Below, one piece after another: positions 1 through 5,259 of a stretch of 7,098 nt of DNA. Every line of letters begins with the position of its first letter. Position 1 is the first letter of the stretch. Made by a program: the position numbers and the translations under genes. A model generated the notes under the pieces. It saw only the letters and a program-made list of their open reading frames with translations, did no database searches and was not told where the DNA came from. The stretch is from the NCBI GenBank assembly GCA_022570975.1, contig JACZYS010000133.1, forward strand, positions 1 through 7,098, given 5' to 3'. The DNA comes from Candidatus Zixiibacteriota bacterium (lineage in GTDB: Bacteria; Zixibacteria; MSB-5A5; GN15; FEB-12).

Positions 1-166
1 AATAATAGAGACTTATCAGGATAAAGTTGTTTATTTGTTGTGTTAGTTGTCAAGATAAAATGCATGGATGTTGTTCATTTAATTGTGTTCAGGATATGTT
101 ATATGAGACTCGGAAAAGGGCTGAGGGGAAGAGGTTGGTTAATTAGTTTGAATATTTAGAAAGAAC
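1..166. other. AT-rich left flank without a recognisable gene
   Basis: I see no supported gene, RNA gene or terminator here on either strand. The stretch lies downstream of the small minus-strand ORF that ends at 167. It shares its low-GC character with the rest of the first ~480 bases and contrasts with the genes to the right. No inverted repeat typical of an insertion-sequence end was found by eye, but the left end of this segment is outside the window. Confidence 0.4.
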
Positions 167-486
167 TTATTTTTGCTGAATACCATACTTCTTCATCTTT
201 TTTGAGAATAAATCTTTAACTTTAGTAAATTCTTTAGTTGCTGCCTCATGATTATTTCCATGTTTTATAAAATGCGGTTCATAAATATAATCAACTATAC
301 CATCATAAGGACCATTTTCTCCATCAATATAATGTCTTTTACTCATACCAAGACCTCGAATACGAACCTCGTCGGTTATTATTTTTCCATTTTCCATTAC
401 ATTCTTATTAAAATACAACTAAAACAACAGAGTAAATCTCCTTCTTTAATTACTGTTTTCTTCTTTTTGCAAAAACTACATTTCAT
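167..486 (-). pseudogene. Possible frameshifted small zinc-ribbon protein gene
   Basis: Not recognised as a known family. Reading leftward from an ATG at 486-484, the frame gives 29 residues (MKCSFCKKKKTVIKEGD...) with a CxxC at residues 3-6 and another at 21-24, a zinc-ribbon-like layout, then stops at 397. The adjacent frame (offset -1) opens with a TTG at 418-416 and runs 83 codons to a TAA at 167, giving a hydrophilic, Lys/Asp/Glu-rich protein that looks genuinely coded (for example GLGMSKRHYIDGENGPYDG). A single missing base near 415-420 would join both into one protein of roughly 105-110 residues, which is why I treat it as one broken gene. No good ribosome binding site precedes either start, and the ATG falls exactly at the join with miaA, so the true 5' end may be missing. 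It could instead be two unrelated ORFs, or only the 83-codon one may be real. Confidence 0.35.
478..486. other. Junction between AT-rich segment and miaA interior
   Basis: MiaA reading-frame similarity begins abruptly with FHLLDIIEPGE at 481-484; the bases immediately left, read in the same frame (AKTT...), do not resemble MiaA and reach a TAA at 433-435. The left segment's minus-strand ORF begins with an ATG at the same place. The breakpoint therefore lies within a few bases of 478-486, possibly in shared bases such as TTCAT. I saw no target-site duplication, but the other end of any insertion is not in the window. It may be a biological insertion or an assembly chimera. Confidence 0.6.
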
Positions 487-1203
487 CTTCTGGACATAAT
501 TGAACCGGGGGAAAGATACACCGCTTTTCAGTTTATTGATGATGCCAATCGCCTCATAAATGATATTTTCTCCAGAGGAAAAATTCCCCTGATAGTTGGG
601 GGAACCGGTCTCTATTTGAAAGCCTTGACTGACGGCGTGGTGGAAATTGATGAGTCTCATAAATCCCTGAGAGAAAAATTGGAAAAAGATGTGAAAGATG
701 GAAAGGCAGAATCAATGTATGAAAAACTCACAGAGATTGACCCGGATGAAGCAGCCAAATTCCATCCTAACAATAAGGTCAGATTGGTAAGAGCACTCGA
801 AATTTACTACCTGACCGGAAAGAGCAAGTCAGAACTTTTCAAAACTGAACAGCATAAAAAAGGTGATTTTGATTATCAGTATAATGCCATTCTGCCCGAC
901 AGAGAGCAGCTTTATGAGACAATTAACATTCGCATTGAAAAAATGCTCAATTCCGGCTGGATCGGTGAGATTGAAGAACTTATTGAAAAAGGTCTATTGA
1001 ACCGGATAAAAAAAGCGAATGTGATTGGATACAATGAGCTGATTGATTATCTGGAAGATAATATCACCTATAACGATGCCGTTGAGTTAATTAAGAAAAA
1101 CAGTAGAAATTATGCCAAAAGACAATATACCTGGTTCAATAATCAGATTCAGGCAAAAAGTTTTATGAATCCAAACCAACTTCAAGATGTATTAAATTTA
1201 TAA
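484..1203 (+). CDS. tRNA dimethylallyltransferase MiaA, 5'-truncated
   Basis: MiaA transfers a dimethylallyl group to N6 of A37 in tRNAs that read codons starting with U, the first step toward ms2i6A. The 239 residues here match the last three quarters of the family: HLLDIIEPGERYTAFQF at the left end, the VGGTGLYLKAL motif at 595-627, HPNNKVRLVRALEIYYLTGKS from 763, the RIEKMLNSGW.GEIEELIEKG region, NVIGYNELIDYL, and NYAKRQYTWF at 1108-1137. The usual protein is about 300-316 residues. Roughly the first 65-75 are missing, including the P-loop (GxTxxGKT) and the DSxQ substrate-binding motif, so this copy cannot be active as it stands. No plausible start codon or ribosome binding site fits: the frame is closed by TAA at 433 and has no ATG before the first conserved motifs. 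A TTG at 616 lies inside GLYLKAL and is not credible as a start. The remaining sequence shows no decay, which argues for a recent break or an assembly join. Confidence 0.9.
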   Translation, partial: HLLDIIEPGERYTAFQFIDDANRLINDIFSRGKIPLIVGGTGLYLKALTDGVVEIDESHKSLREKLEKDVKDGKAESMYEKLTEIDPDEAAKFHPNNKVRLVRALEIYYLTGKSKSELFKTEQHKKGDFDYQYNAILPDREQLYETINIRIEKMLNSGWIGEIEELIEKGLLNRIKKANVIGYNELIDYLEDNITYNDAVELIKKNSRNYAKRQYTWFNNQIQAKSFMNPNQLQDVLNL

Positions 1204-1344
1204 TATCAGAATGTGAGCCTGTTATTTGTTGACAGTACTGGTTTATGAAGATTTCCTTGAGATTGTGAAAGCTGTAGTGTGAGTTAAGAGTTGTAATGCT
1301 TTTACCGATATGTATATAGAATGCTGAAAAACATAAGGATCTGA

Positions 1345-3591
1345 ATGGATAAAAAAATCTTATACTTGTTTACTTTTTTGCTTTTTATACTATTGAGCGG
1401 CTGTGCCAGTCAGAAAAGACTGTCCACTCCAGTTGTCTACGGCACAAAGCCGGTCGAGACCAAAGCTGTTAATCAGACAGAAAAGGAAAAATCTGACACA
1501 ACAAAAGCTGAAGTTTTAACTCAGGGAGAGTCAGAGAAAAACGATGGTCAGGAAAGTTCCAGACCTGAACAAGACAATCCTGAAGAACTAAACGACTACT
1601 CCAAACTTCTGCAAGAGTCTCGTTTTGATACAAAAGAAGAAGAAGAGCAACACAATCCGACACACGAGCACAATTATGCCAAAATGGATACCGATGACTC
1701 AGCCTCGGCTGTCGATGATTTCATCTGGCGGCAGTTTGATTTAATACAAGAATATCATGCCATGGGTGTAATTGCCAACCGTGAGGCAAGCTGGGAAGAA
1801 GCCCAATACTATTTTGAAAAATCTTTGAAGATTCTGGCCGTATTGGATATTGAAACAGATTCTTCCAAAACGCCGGAAGCATTAAAATATTCCAGCCTCT
1901 TAGATGATATAATTTCAGATTACCGTGTCACTCTTCGTTCACTCGGAAAATTAACTGAAGAGGTCTCATCGGCAGTAATTATCGAACGCTTTGGTGACCT
2001 GGTAGAAAGACTCGGCTCCGACAGCATGATGATTTTCACTCAGGAAACAGGCAGGAAGGTTAAGTATGATATCCCCATAGTCATAAATGACCGGGTAAAA
2101 AGATCGATAGTATATTTTCAGACGGTAGCCAAAGAGGCTTTCAAGAAATACTTGCGACGCTCTGAAAAATATACTCCGATGATGAGGAAAATACTCAAAG
2201 AGTATGGTCTGCCTGAGGACTTGATTTATCTCTCATTAGTAGAATCCGGTTATAATCCTAACGCTTATTCATGGGCCAGAGCAGTCGGGCTGTGGCAGTT
2301 TATTTCATCAACCGGAAGGCTTTACAAACTAAACAGAAACTGGTGGTATGATGAAAGAAGAGACCCGGTAAAAGCGACCCATGCGGCCTGCAAGTTCCTG
2401 GGACATCTTTACAAGAAATTTGGTTCATGGGATTTAGCCATGGCCGCATATAACGGCGGTCCCGGAAGAGTTTCAAGGACAATTAAAAAGCAGAAGACCA
2501 ACGATTTCTGGAAACTGAGATTAAAAAGACAAACGATGGACTATGTTCCCCTCATAATGGCGGCAACCATAATTGCCAAAGAGCCGGAAAAATATGGTTT
2601 TGCAAATATTGAAAAAGAGCCGGAAGTTGTCTGGGACGAAGTTGAAATTAACCGTTGTTTGGACTTAAACATTGTGGCCAGAGAAATAAATAGTTCTATC
2701 TCCGAGTTAAAAACTCTCAACCCGGAATTACTCAGAAGATACACGCCGCCCAATGTGAAAAAATATCTGCTAAAAATTCCAAAAGGCTCTAAAACAAAAT
2801 TTCTTGTCGCTTATGAAAATATGCCCTCACCTAAAGAAACCAGCTGGGTGAAACATAAAATTAGAAGAGGTGAGACAATAAGCACAATTGCCGCTCGTTA
2901 CGGCGTCTCCCAGTATGCCATTCTTCAGGCCAACAACCTCTCCAGACGTTCAACTATTTATGCCGGCAAGAAAATAGTTGTTCCGGTTCCGTTAGATAGA
3001 AGTTATTCCGGCTATTCCAAAAAGAAAGATTATGATTCATATAAATCCAATAAATCAGTTTATTCAGTCCGTTCCGGTGACACCATGTGGGATATTGCCA
3101 ATGCCTTTGGAACTACTGTATCCGCACTGAGGAGAATAAATTATATTGAGCGCGGTTCAAGAATATATGTTGGACAGAAGTTAAAGATTCCGTCATCGGC
3201 CAAAAAACTTAAGAGTAAAAATTCAAAAAAGTCAAAGTCTCCTAAAGCTTATGCCTCCAAACCAAAAAGCAGCAAAGAAAAATATGCCAAGACTTACAAA
3301 GTCCGTTCCGGAGACACTCTCTGGGATATTGCCAGAAAGTTTGGTACTACTACCTCAAAAATAAGAAGTTTCAACGGTCTGGGACGTTCAAGCCGTATTT
3401 ACCCCGGTCAGATTTTGAAGCTTAATGCCAGTTTATCTTCGGGTGGCTATGTGGTTTACAAAGTAAAAAGGGGAGACACACTAGGTAAGATTGCCCGAAG
3501 GTACAGAACAACTATTGCCAAGTTAATGGCAACAAACGGTCTGACTGACCCGAATGAAATTATAATAGGAACCAGACTAAAAATTTATTAG
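1345..3591 (+). CDS. MltD-like lytic transglycosylase lipoprotein with four LysM domains
   Basis: It is predicted to cleave the MurNAc-GlcNAc bond of peptidoglycan, forming 1,6-anhydroMurNAc, from an envelope-anchored position. Residues 1-20 are a lipoprotein signal peptide ending in the lipobox LLSGC (Cys20). Residues ~25-125 are an acidic, Gln/Ser/Glu-rich linker, followed by a mostly helical region (~125-260). The SLT catalytic domain spans ~280-410, with the catalytic Glu300 in SLVESGYNPNAYS, GLWQFI at 315-320, AYNGGPGRV at 368-376 and YVPLI at 400-404. Four LysM repeats follow at ~503-548, 572-616, 650-694 and 704-748, each with a (S/R)GxT motif and separated by Lys/Ser-rich basic linkers; the last ends at the C-terminus. 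At 748 residues it is much longer than E. coli MltD (about 450, two LysM). The ATG is supported by AAGGA at 1335-1339, five bases upstream, and by the signal peptide. sppA starts 18 bases downstream, suggesting co-transcription. Confidence 0.93.
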   Translation: MDKKILYLFTFLLFILLSGCASQKRLSTPVVYGTKPVETKAVNQTEKEKSDTTKAEVLTQGESEKNDGQESSRPEQDNPEELNDYSKLLQESRFDTKEEEEQHNPTHEHNYAKMDTDDSASAVDDFIWRQFDLIQEYHAMGVIANREASWEEAQYYFEKSLKILAVLDIETDSSKTPEALKYSSLLDDIISDYRVTLRSLGKLTEEVSSAVIIERFGDLVERLGSDSMMIFTQETGRKVKYDIPIVINDRVKRSIVYFQTVAKEAFKKYLRRSEKYTPMMRKILKEYGLPEDLIYLSLVESGYNPNAYSWARAVGLWQFISSTGRLYKLNRNWWYDERRDPVKATHAACKFLGHLYKKFGSWDLAMAAYNGGPGRVSRTIKKQKTNDFWKLRLKRQTMDYVPLIMAATIIAKEPEKYGFANIEKEPEVVWDEVEINRCLDLNIVAREINSSISELKTLNPELLRRYTPPNVKKYLLKIPKGSKTKFLVAYENMPSPKETSWVKHKIRRGETISTIAARYGVSQYAILQANNLSRRSTIYAGKKIVVPVPLDRSYSGYSKKKDYDSYKSNKSVYSVRSGDTMWDIANAFGTTVSALRRINYIERGSRIYVGQKLKIPSSAKKLKSKNSKKSKSPKAYASKPKSSKEKYAKTYKVRSGDTLWDIARKFGTTTSKIRSFNGLGRSSRIYPGQILKLNASLSSGGYVVYKVKRGDTLGKIARRYRTTIAKLMATNGLTDPNEIIIGTRLKIY

Positions 3592-3609
3592 CTTATAAGT
3601 AAGGAAGCT

Positions 3610-4512
3610 ATGGCTAAAAAAAGAGATATAATTGTTGCCGTAATTATTGCCGTCGGGTTTCTGTTCTCGGTTGCTATGATTGCATTGGTATTTATAGGAA
3701 TTTATTCAACCGATGGTGATTATAACATTGGTGGTTTTGGTGAATCGGTCGGAATCATAGAGCTATTCGATGTAATCAATGAGTCAACAGGCAGACCGGT
3801 AATAAAGCAGCTTGATAAATGGGTTGATAACAATTCTATCAAGGCTGTAGTCATACACTTAAATACACCGGGCGGAGGCGTTTCAATTTCACAGGAAGTA
3901 TATGACGCTGTCTTAAGGATGAGTGAGAAAAAACCGGTTGTCGCAGCAATGGCCTCGGTTTCAGCATCCGGTGGTTATTATATTGCCTGTGCCGCTGACA
4001 GGATAATTGCCAACCCGGGAACAATTACCGGCTCAATCGGAGTGATTTTCCAATTTCAAAATTATGGACCACTTTTGGAAAAGATTGGAATAAATACCGA
4101 GACAATAAAATCAGGTGAGCTCAAAGATGTGGGAAGTTATGCCCGGTCAATGACCAAAAAAGAAGAGCTGATGTTAAAGAGTGTGGTCATGGATACTTAC
4201 GAGCAATTCATTTCGGCTGTTGCCGAAGGAAGAGGAATGGAAAGAGATGAAATCTATCCTTTAGCCGACGGCTCAATCTTTACCGGGTACCAGGCTTTGA
4301 ATCTGGGGCTGGTTGATACCCTTGGCGGGCTCAAAGAAGCTGTGGATTTGGCCGCTGAATTGGCTGATATTGATGGTGAGCCAAGAATAGTTAGACCTTA
4401 CAAAAGACGAAAAGGCTCTATTTTTGACCTCATGGAGCAGGTTTTGCTGAATATCAATAAACAATTTGAGTCAAAAATGGCTGGACCCCAGTTATTGTAT
4501 ATTTATCAATAA
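3610..4512 (+). CDS. Signal peptide peptidase SppA (short, single-domain form)
   Basis: This is a membrane-bound serine protease of the S49 family that degrades signal peptides left in the membrane after secretion. A single N-terminal membrane segment spans about residues 7-32. The ClpP-like fold follows: VVIHLNTPGGGVSIS at 80-94 (the TPGGG oxyanion region), the nucleophile Ser120 in ASVSASGGYYIAC, IIANPGTITGSIGVI at 132-146, and the general base Lys172 in SGELKDVGSYARSMT. These positions match the Ser-Lys dyad of Bacillus-type SppA. GxxFTGxxAxxLGLVDxLGG at ~221-240 is the usual C-terminal family motif. At 300 residues it is the short one-domain form, not the ~600-residue duplicated E. coli form. 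AAGGA at 3601-3605 lies four bases before the ATG. The gene follows mltD by 18 bases, so both probably share a promoter in an envelope-maintenance operon. No strong terminator follows. Confidence 0.93.
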   Translation: MAKKRDIIVAVIIAVGFLFSVAMIALVFIGIYSTDGDYNIGGFGESVGIIELFDVINESTGRPVIKQLDKWVDNNSIKAVVIHLNTPGGGVSISQEVYDAVLRMSEKKPVVAAMASVSASGGYYIACAADRIIANPGTITGSIGVIFQFQNYGPLLEKIGINTETIKSGELKDVGSYARSMTKKEELMLKSVVMDTYEQFISAVAEGRGMERDEIYPLADGSIFTGYQALNLGLVDTLGGLKEAVDLAAELADIDGEPRIVRPYKRRKGSIFDLMEQVLLNINKQFESKMAGPQLLYIYQ

Positions 4513-4581
4513 AAATTGACAGATACTCAATTATTTTCAAAAAAAGTTGATTTTTTCCTTTTATTCTCTTGCAAAATTATG

Positions 4582-4587
4582 TATCAT
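4582..4587 (+). promoter_or_regulatory. Weak candidate -10 element upstream of the HU leader ORF
   Basis: TATCAT matches the TATAAT consensus at five of six positions, in a T-rich context about 24 bases before the small ORF at 4611. No convincing -35 lies 16-18 bases upstream (only TTTTAT at 4559-4564). It would give a short 5' leader starting near 4594. It is listed because the 98-base gap after sppA and the separate function of HU make an independent promoter likely; the exact element is uncertain. Confidence 0.22.
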
Positions 4588-4610
4588 TACCAGTCGCAAG
4601 GAGTTACCAA

Positions 4611-4676
4611 ATGCGGGACTCTTTGAATAGAATTGAAGTAATAGTTAATAATAATAATATAGCTAATAAGAGGTAG
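4611..4676 (+). CDS. Putative 21-residue leader peptide upstream of HU
   Basis: This short ORF reads MRDSLNRIEVIVNNNN and ends IANKR. It is preceded by a near-ideal ribosome binding site, AAGGAG at 4598-4603, with a seven-base spacer to ATG. Its TAG ends two bases before the GTG of the HU gene, and the HU ribosome binding site (AAGAGG, 4668-4673) is embedded in its last two codons. The geometry is what is expected of translational coupling: ribosomes finishing the leader would sit on the HU start. Four consecutive Asn codons (AAT) lie in the middle; whether they pause ribosomes is unknown. I recognise no homologue and the peptide has no membrane segment. It could be fortuitous, but the ribosome binding site is better placed than the one for HU itself. 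The HU frame differs, so this is not an N-terminal extension. Confidence 0.45.
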   Translation: MRDSLNRIEVIVNNNNIANKR

Positions 4677-4678
4677 TT

Positions 4679-4963
4679 GTGACAAAAGCTGATTTGGTCG
4701 AAAAGGTAGCCGAAAAAACCGGCCTCACCAGAACAGATGTCGCCGTTGTTGTCGATTCATTCTTAGATACTGTCAAAAAGTCTCTGGAGAGTGGTCACAA
4801 TATCGAGATCAGAGGTTTTGGTACTTTTAAAGTAAAGTTGCGTAAGGCCCGCAAAGCCCGCAATCCACGGACCGGCGAAGTTGTTCCCGTCCCTGACAGA
4901 AAAGTTCCCGTCTTTAAGCCGTCTAATGAGTTCAAAAACATGATTACGAAGTTGGCTATATGA
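4679..4963 (+). CDS. HU/IHF-family DNA-binding protein
   Basis: This is a small histone-like nucleoid protein that binds and bends DNA as a dimer. The 94-residue length and sequence are typical of HU (about 90 residues): an N-terminal TKADLVEKVAEKTGLTRTDV helix pair (residues 2-21), the dimer core with IEIRGFGTFKV at 42-52, and the beta-arm with RNPRTGE at 61-67, where Pro63 is the intercalating tip residue, closing with FKPSNEFK at 79-86. Translation starts at GTG, supported by AAGAGG at 4668-4673 (five-base spacer) and by alignment to the normal HU N-terminus. The gene lies two bases after the upstream leader ORF and 19 bases before a small basic ribosomal-type gene, so the three probably form one transcript ending at the terminator at 5214-5246. 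From sequence alone HU and IHF subunits cannot be separated with certainty; HU is favoured because it is the single copy here. Confidence 0.95.
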   Translation: MTKADLVEKVAEKTGLTRTDVAVVVDSFLDTVKKSLESGHNIEIRGFGTFKVKLRKARKARNPRTGEVVPVPDRKVPVFKPSNEFKNMITKLAI

Positions 4964-4982
4964 GAGTATACATGGAGGATTA

Positions 4983-5078
4983 ATGCCTAGCGGAAAAAAA
5001 CGTAAACGTCAAAAAATTAAAACTCATAAACGGAAAAAACGTAGAAGAGCCAACAGACATAAAAAGAAAAAAGTTTAA
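4983..5078 (+). CDS. 31-residue basic protein of the AURKAIP1/COX24 (bS22-like) type
   Basis: This tiny gene begins MPSGKKRKRQKIKTHKRKK and ends ANRHKKKKV; more than half its residues are Lys, Arg or His. It closely resembles, from memory, the short proteins annotated in Bacteroidota as AURKAIP1/COX24 domain proteins (pattern MPSGKKRKRHK.ATHKRKKR.RKNRHKK). The same domain is found in mitochondrial ribosomal protein mS38 and actinobacterial bS22, so a small-subunit ribosomal role is likely, by homology only. The ATG is backed by a strong GGAGG at 4974-4978, four bases upstream. It lies 19 bases after the HU stop and before the terminator, so it is probably the last gene of the HU transcript. 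Its small size makes it easy for gene finders to miss. I am confident it is a real gene; the ribosomal role is inferred. Confidence 0.88.
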   Translation: MPSGKKRKRQKIKTHKRKKRRRANRHKKKKV

Positions 5079-5169
5079 TAAGAGGAATATTATTACCCTG
5101 AAAATGGGAAGTTCTTTCCTTACTTGTTAATGTTAAATTGAAAGAAACAATTTAAGAGATAAAACTATA

Positions 5170-5190
5170 TTGTAACTGTATATGTTACAA
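5170..5190. repeat. Perfect inverted repeat TTGTAAC-N7-GTTACAA
   Basis: Two seven-base arms (5170-5176 and 5184-5190) flank a seven-base AT spacer. The arms are AT-rich and have no following U-tract, so a terminator is unlikely. It lies 20 bases upstream of a perfect TATAAT (5211-5216), where a regulator operator would sit relative to the promoter of the following secreted-protein gene. I cannot assign it to a known regulator. It may be chance in AT-rich intergenic DNA. Confidence 0.4.
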
Positions 5191-5210
5191 AACTTTATAA
5201 ATATTTTCTT

Positions 5211-5216
5211 TATAAT
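5211..5216 (+). promoter_or_regulatory. Candidate -10 box (TATAAT) for the secreted propeller gene
   Basis: This is an exact sigma70-type -10 hexamer, with its last three bases forming the base of the terminator's 5' arm. Transcription would start near 5222-5224, inside the hairpin, so the new transcript would lack most of the 5' arm and escape termination. No good -35 is visible at the normal distance (CAAAAC at 5188-5193); TTACAA at 5185-5190 gives a 20-base spacer, which is too long. Activator dependence or a lineage-specific promoter type is possible. Confidence 0.35.
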
Positions 5217-5246
5217 GCCCGCACCTGAAGTGTGGGCATTTTTTTT
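5214..5246 (+). terminator. Strong intrinsic terminator after the HU operon
   Basis: The arms 5214-5224 (AATGCCCGCAC) and 5230-5240 (GTGTGGGCATT) form an 11-base-pair stem with one G-U wobble and a five-base loop CTGAA. A run of eight T follows (5239-5246), the first two shared with the stem. It terminates the HU and small basic protein transcript. It sits only 13 bases before the start codon of the next gene, so read-through expression of that gene from the HU operon should be low. Confidence 0.88.
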
Positions 5247-5259
5247 GCCATTATATCTT

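Noticed and set aside
487..660. Upstream extension of the minus-strand frame into miaA
   Set aside because: It is the antisense of conserved MiaA codons; the only sensible start for the small ORF is the ATG at 486.
1229..1234. TTGACA -35-like hexamer upstream of mltD
   Set aside because: No acceptable -10 lies 16-18 bases downstream (TTTCCT at 1252). TTGTAA at 1291 with TATATA at 1313 is a weak alternative; neither is convincing enough to list.
1219..1235. CTGT...ACAG hairpin after miaA
   Set aside because: Four base pairs with a nine-base loop and no U-tract; chance-level.
4516..4521. TTGACA downstream of sppA as a promoter for HU
   Set aside because: The sequence at the expected -10 position is a run of A, and the hexamer is nearly 100 bases before the leader ORF.
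4537..4556. Possible terminator after sppA (TCAA...TTGA followed by T run)
   Set aside because: The stem is only four AT-rich base pairs; too weak to call an intrinsic terminator.
5104..5130. Eight-codon ORF starting ATGGGAAGT after the basic protein gene
   Set aside because: No ribosome binding site, very short, and no conserved context.
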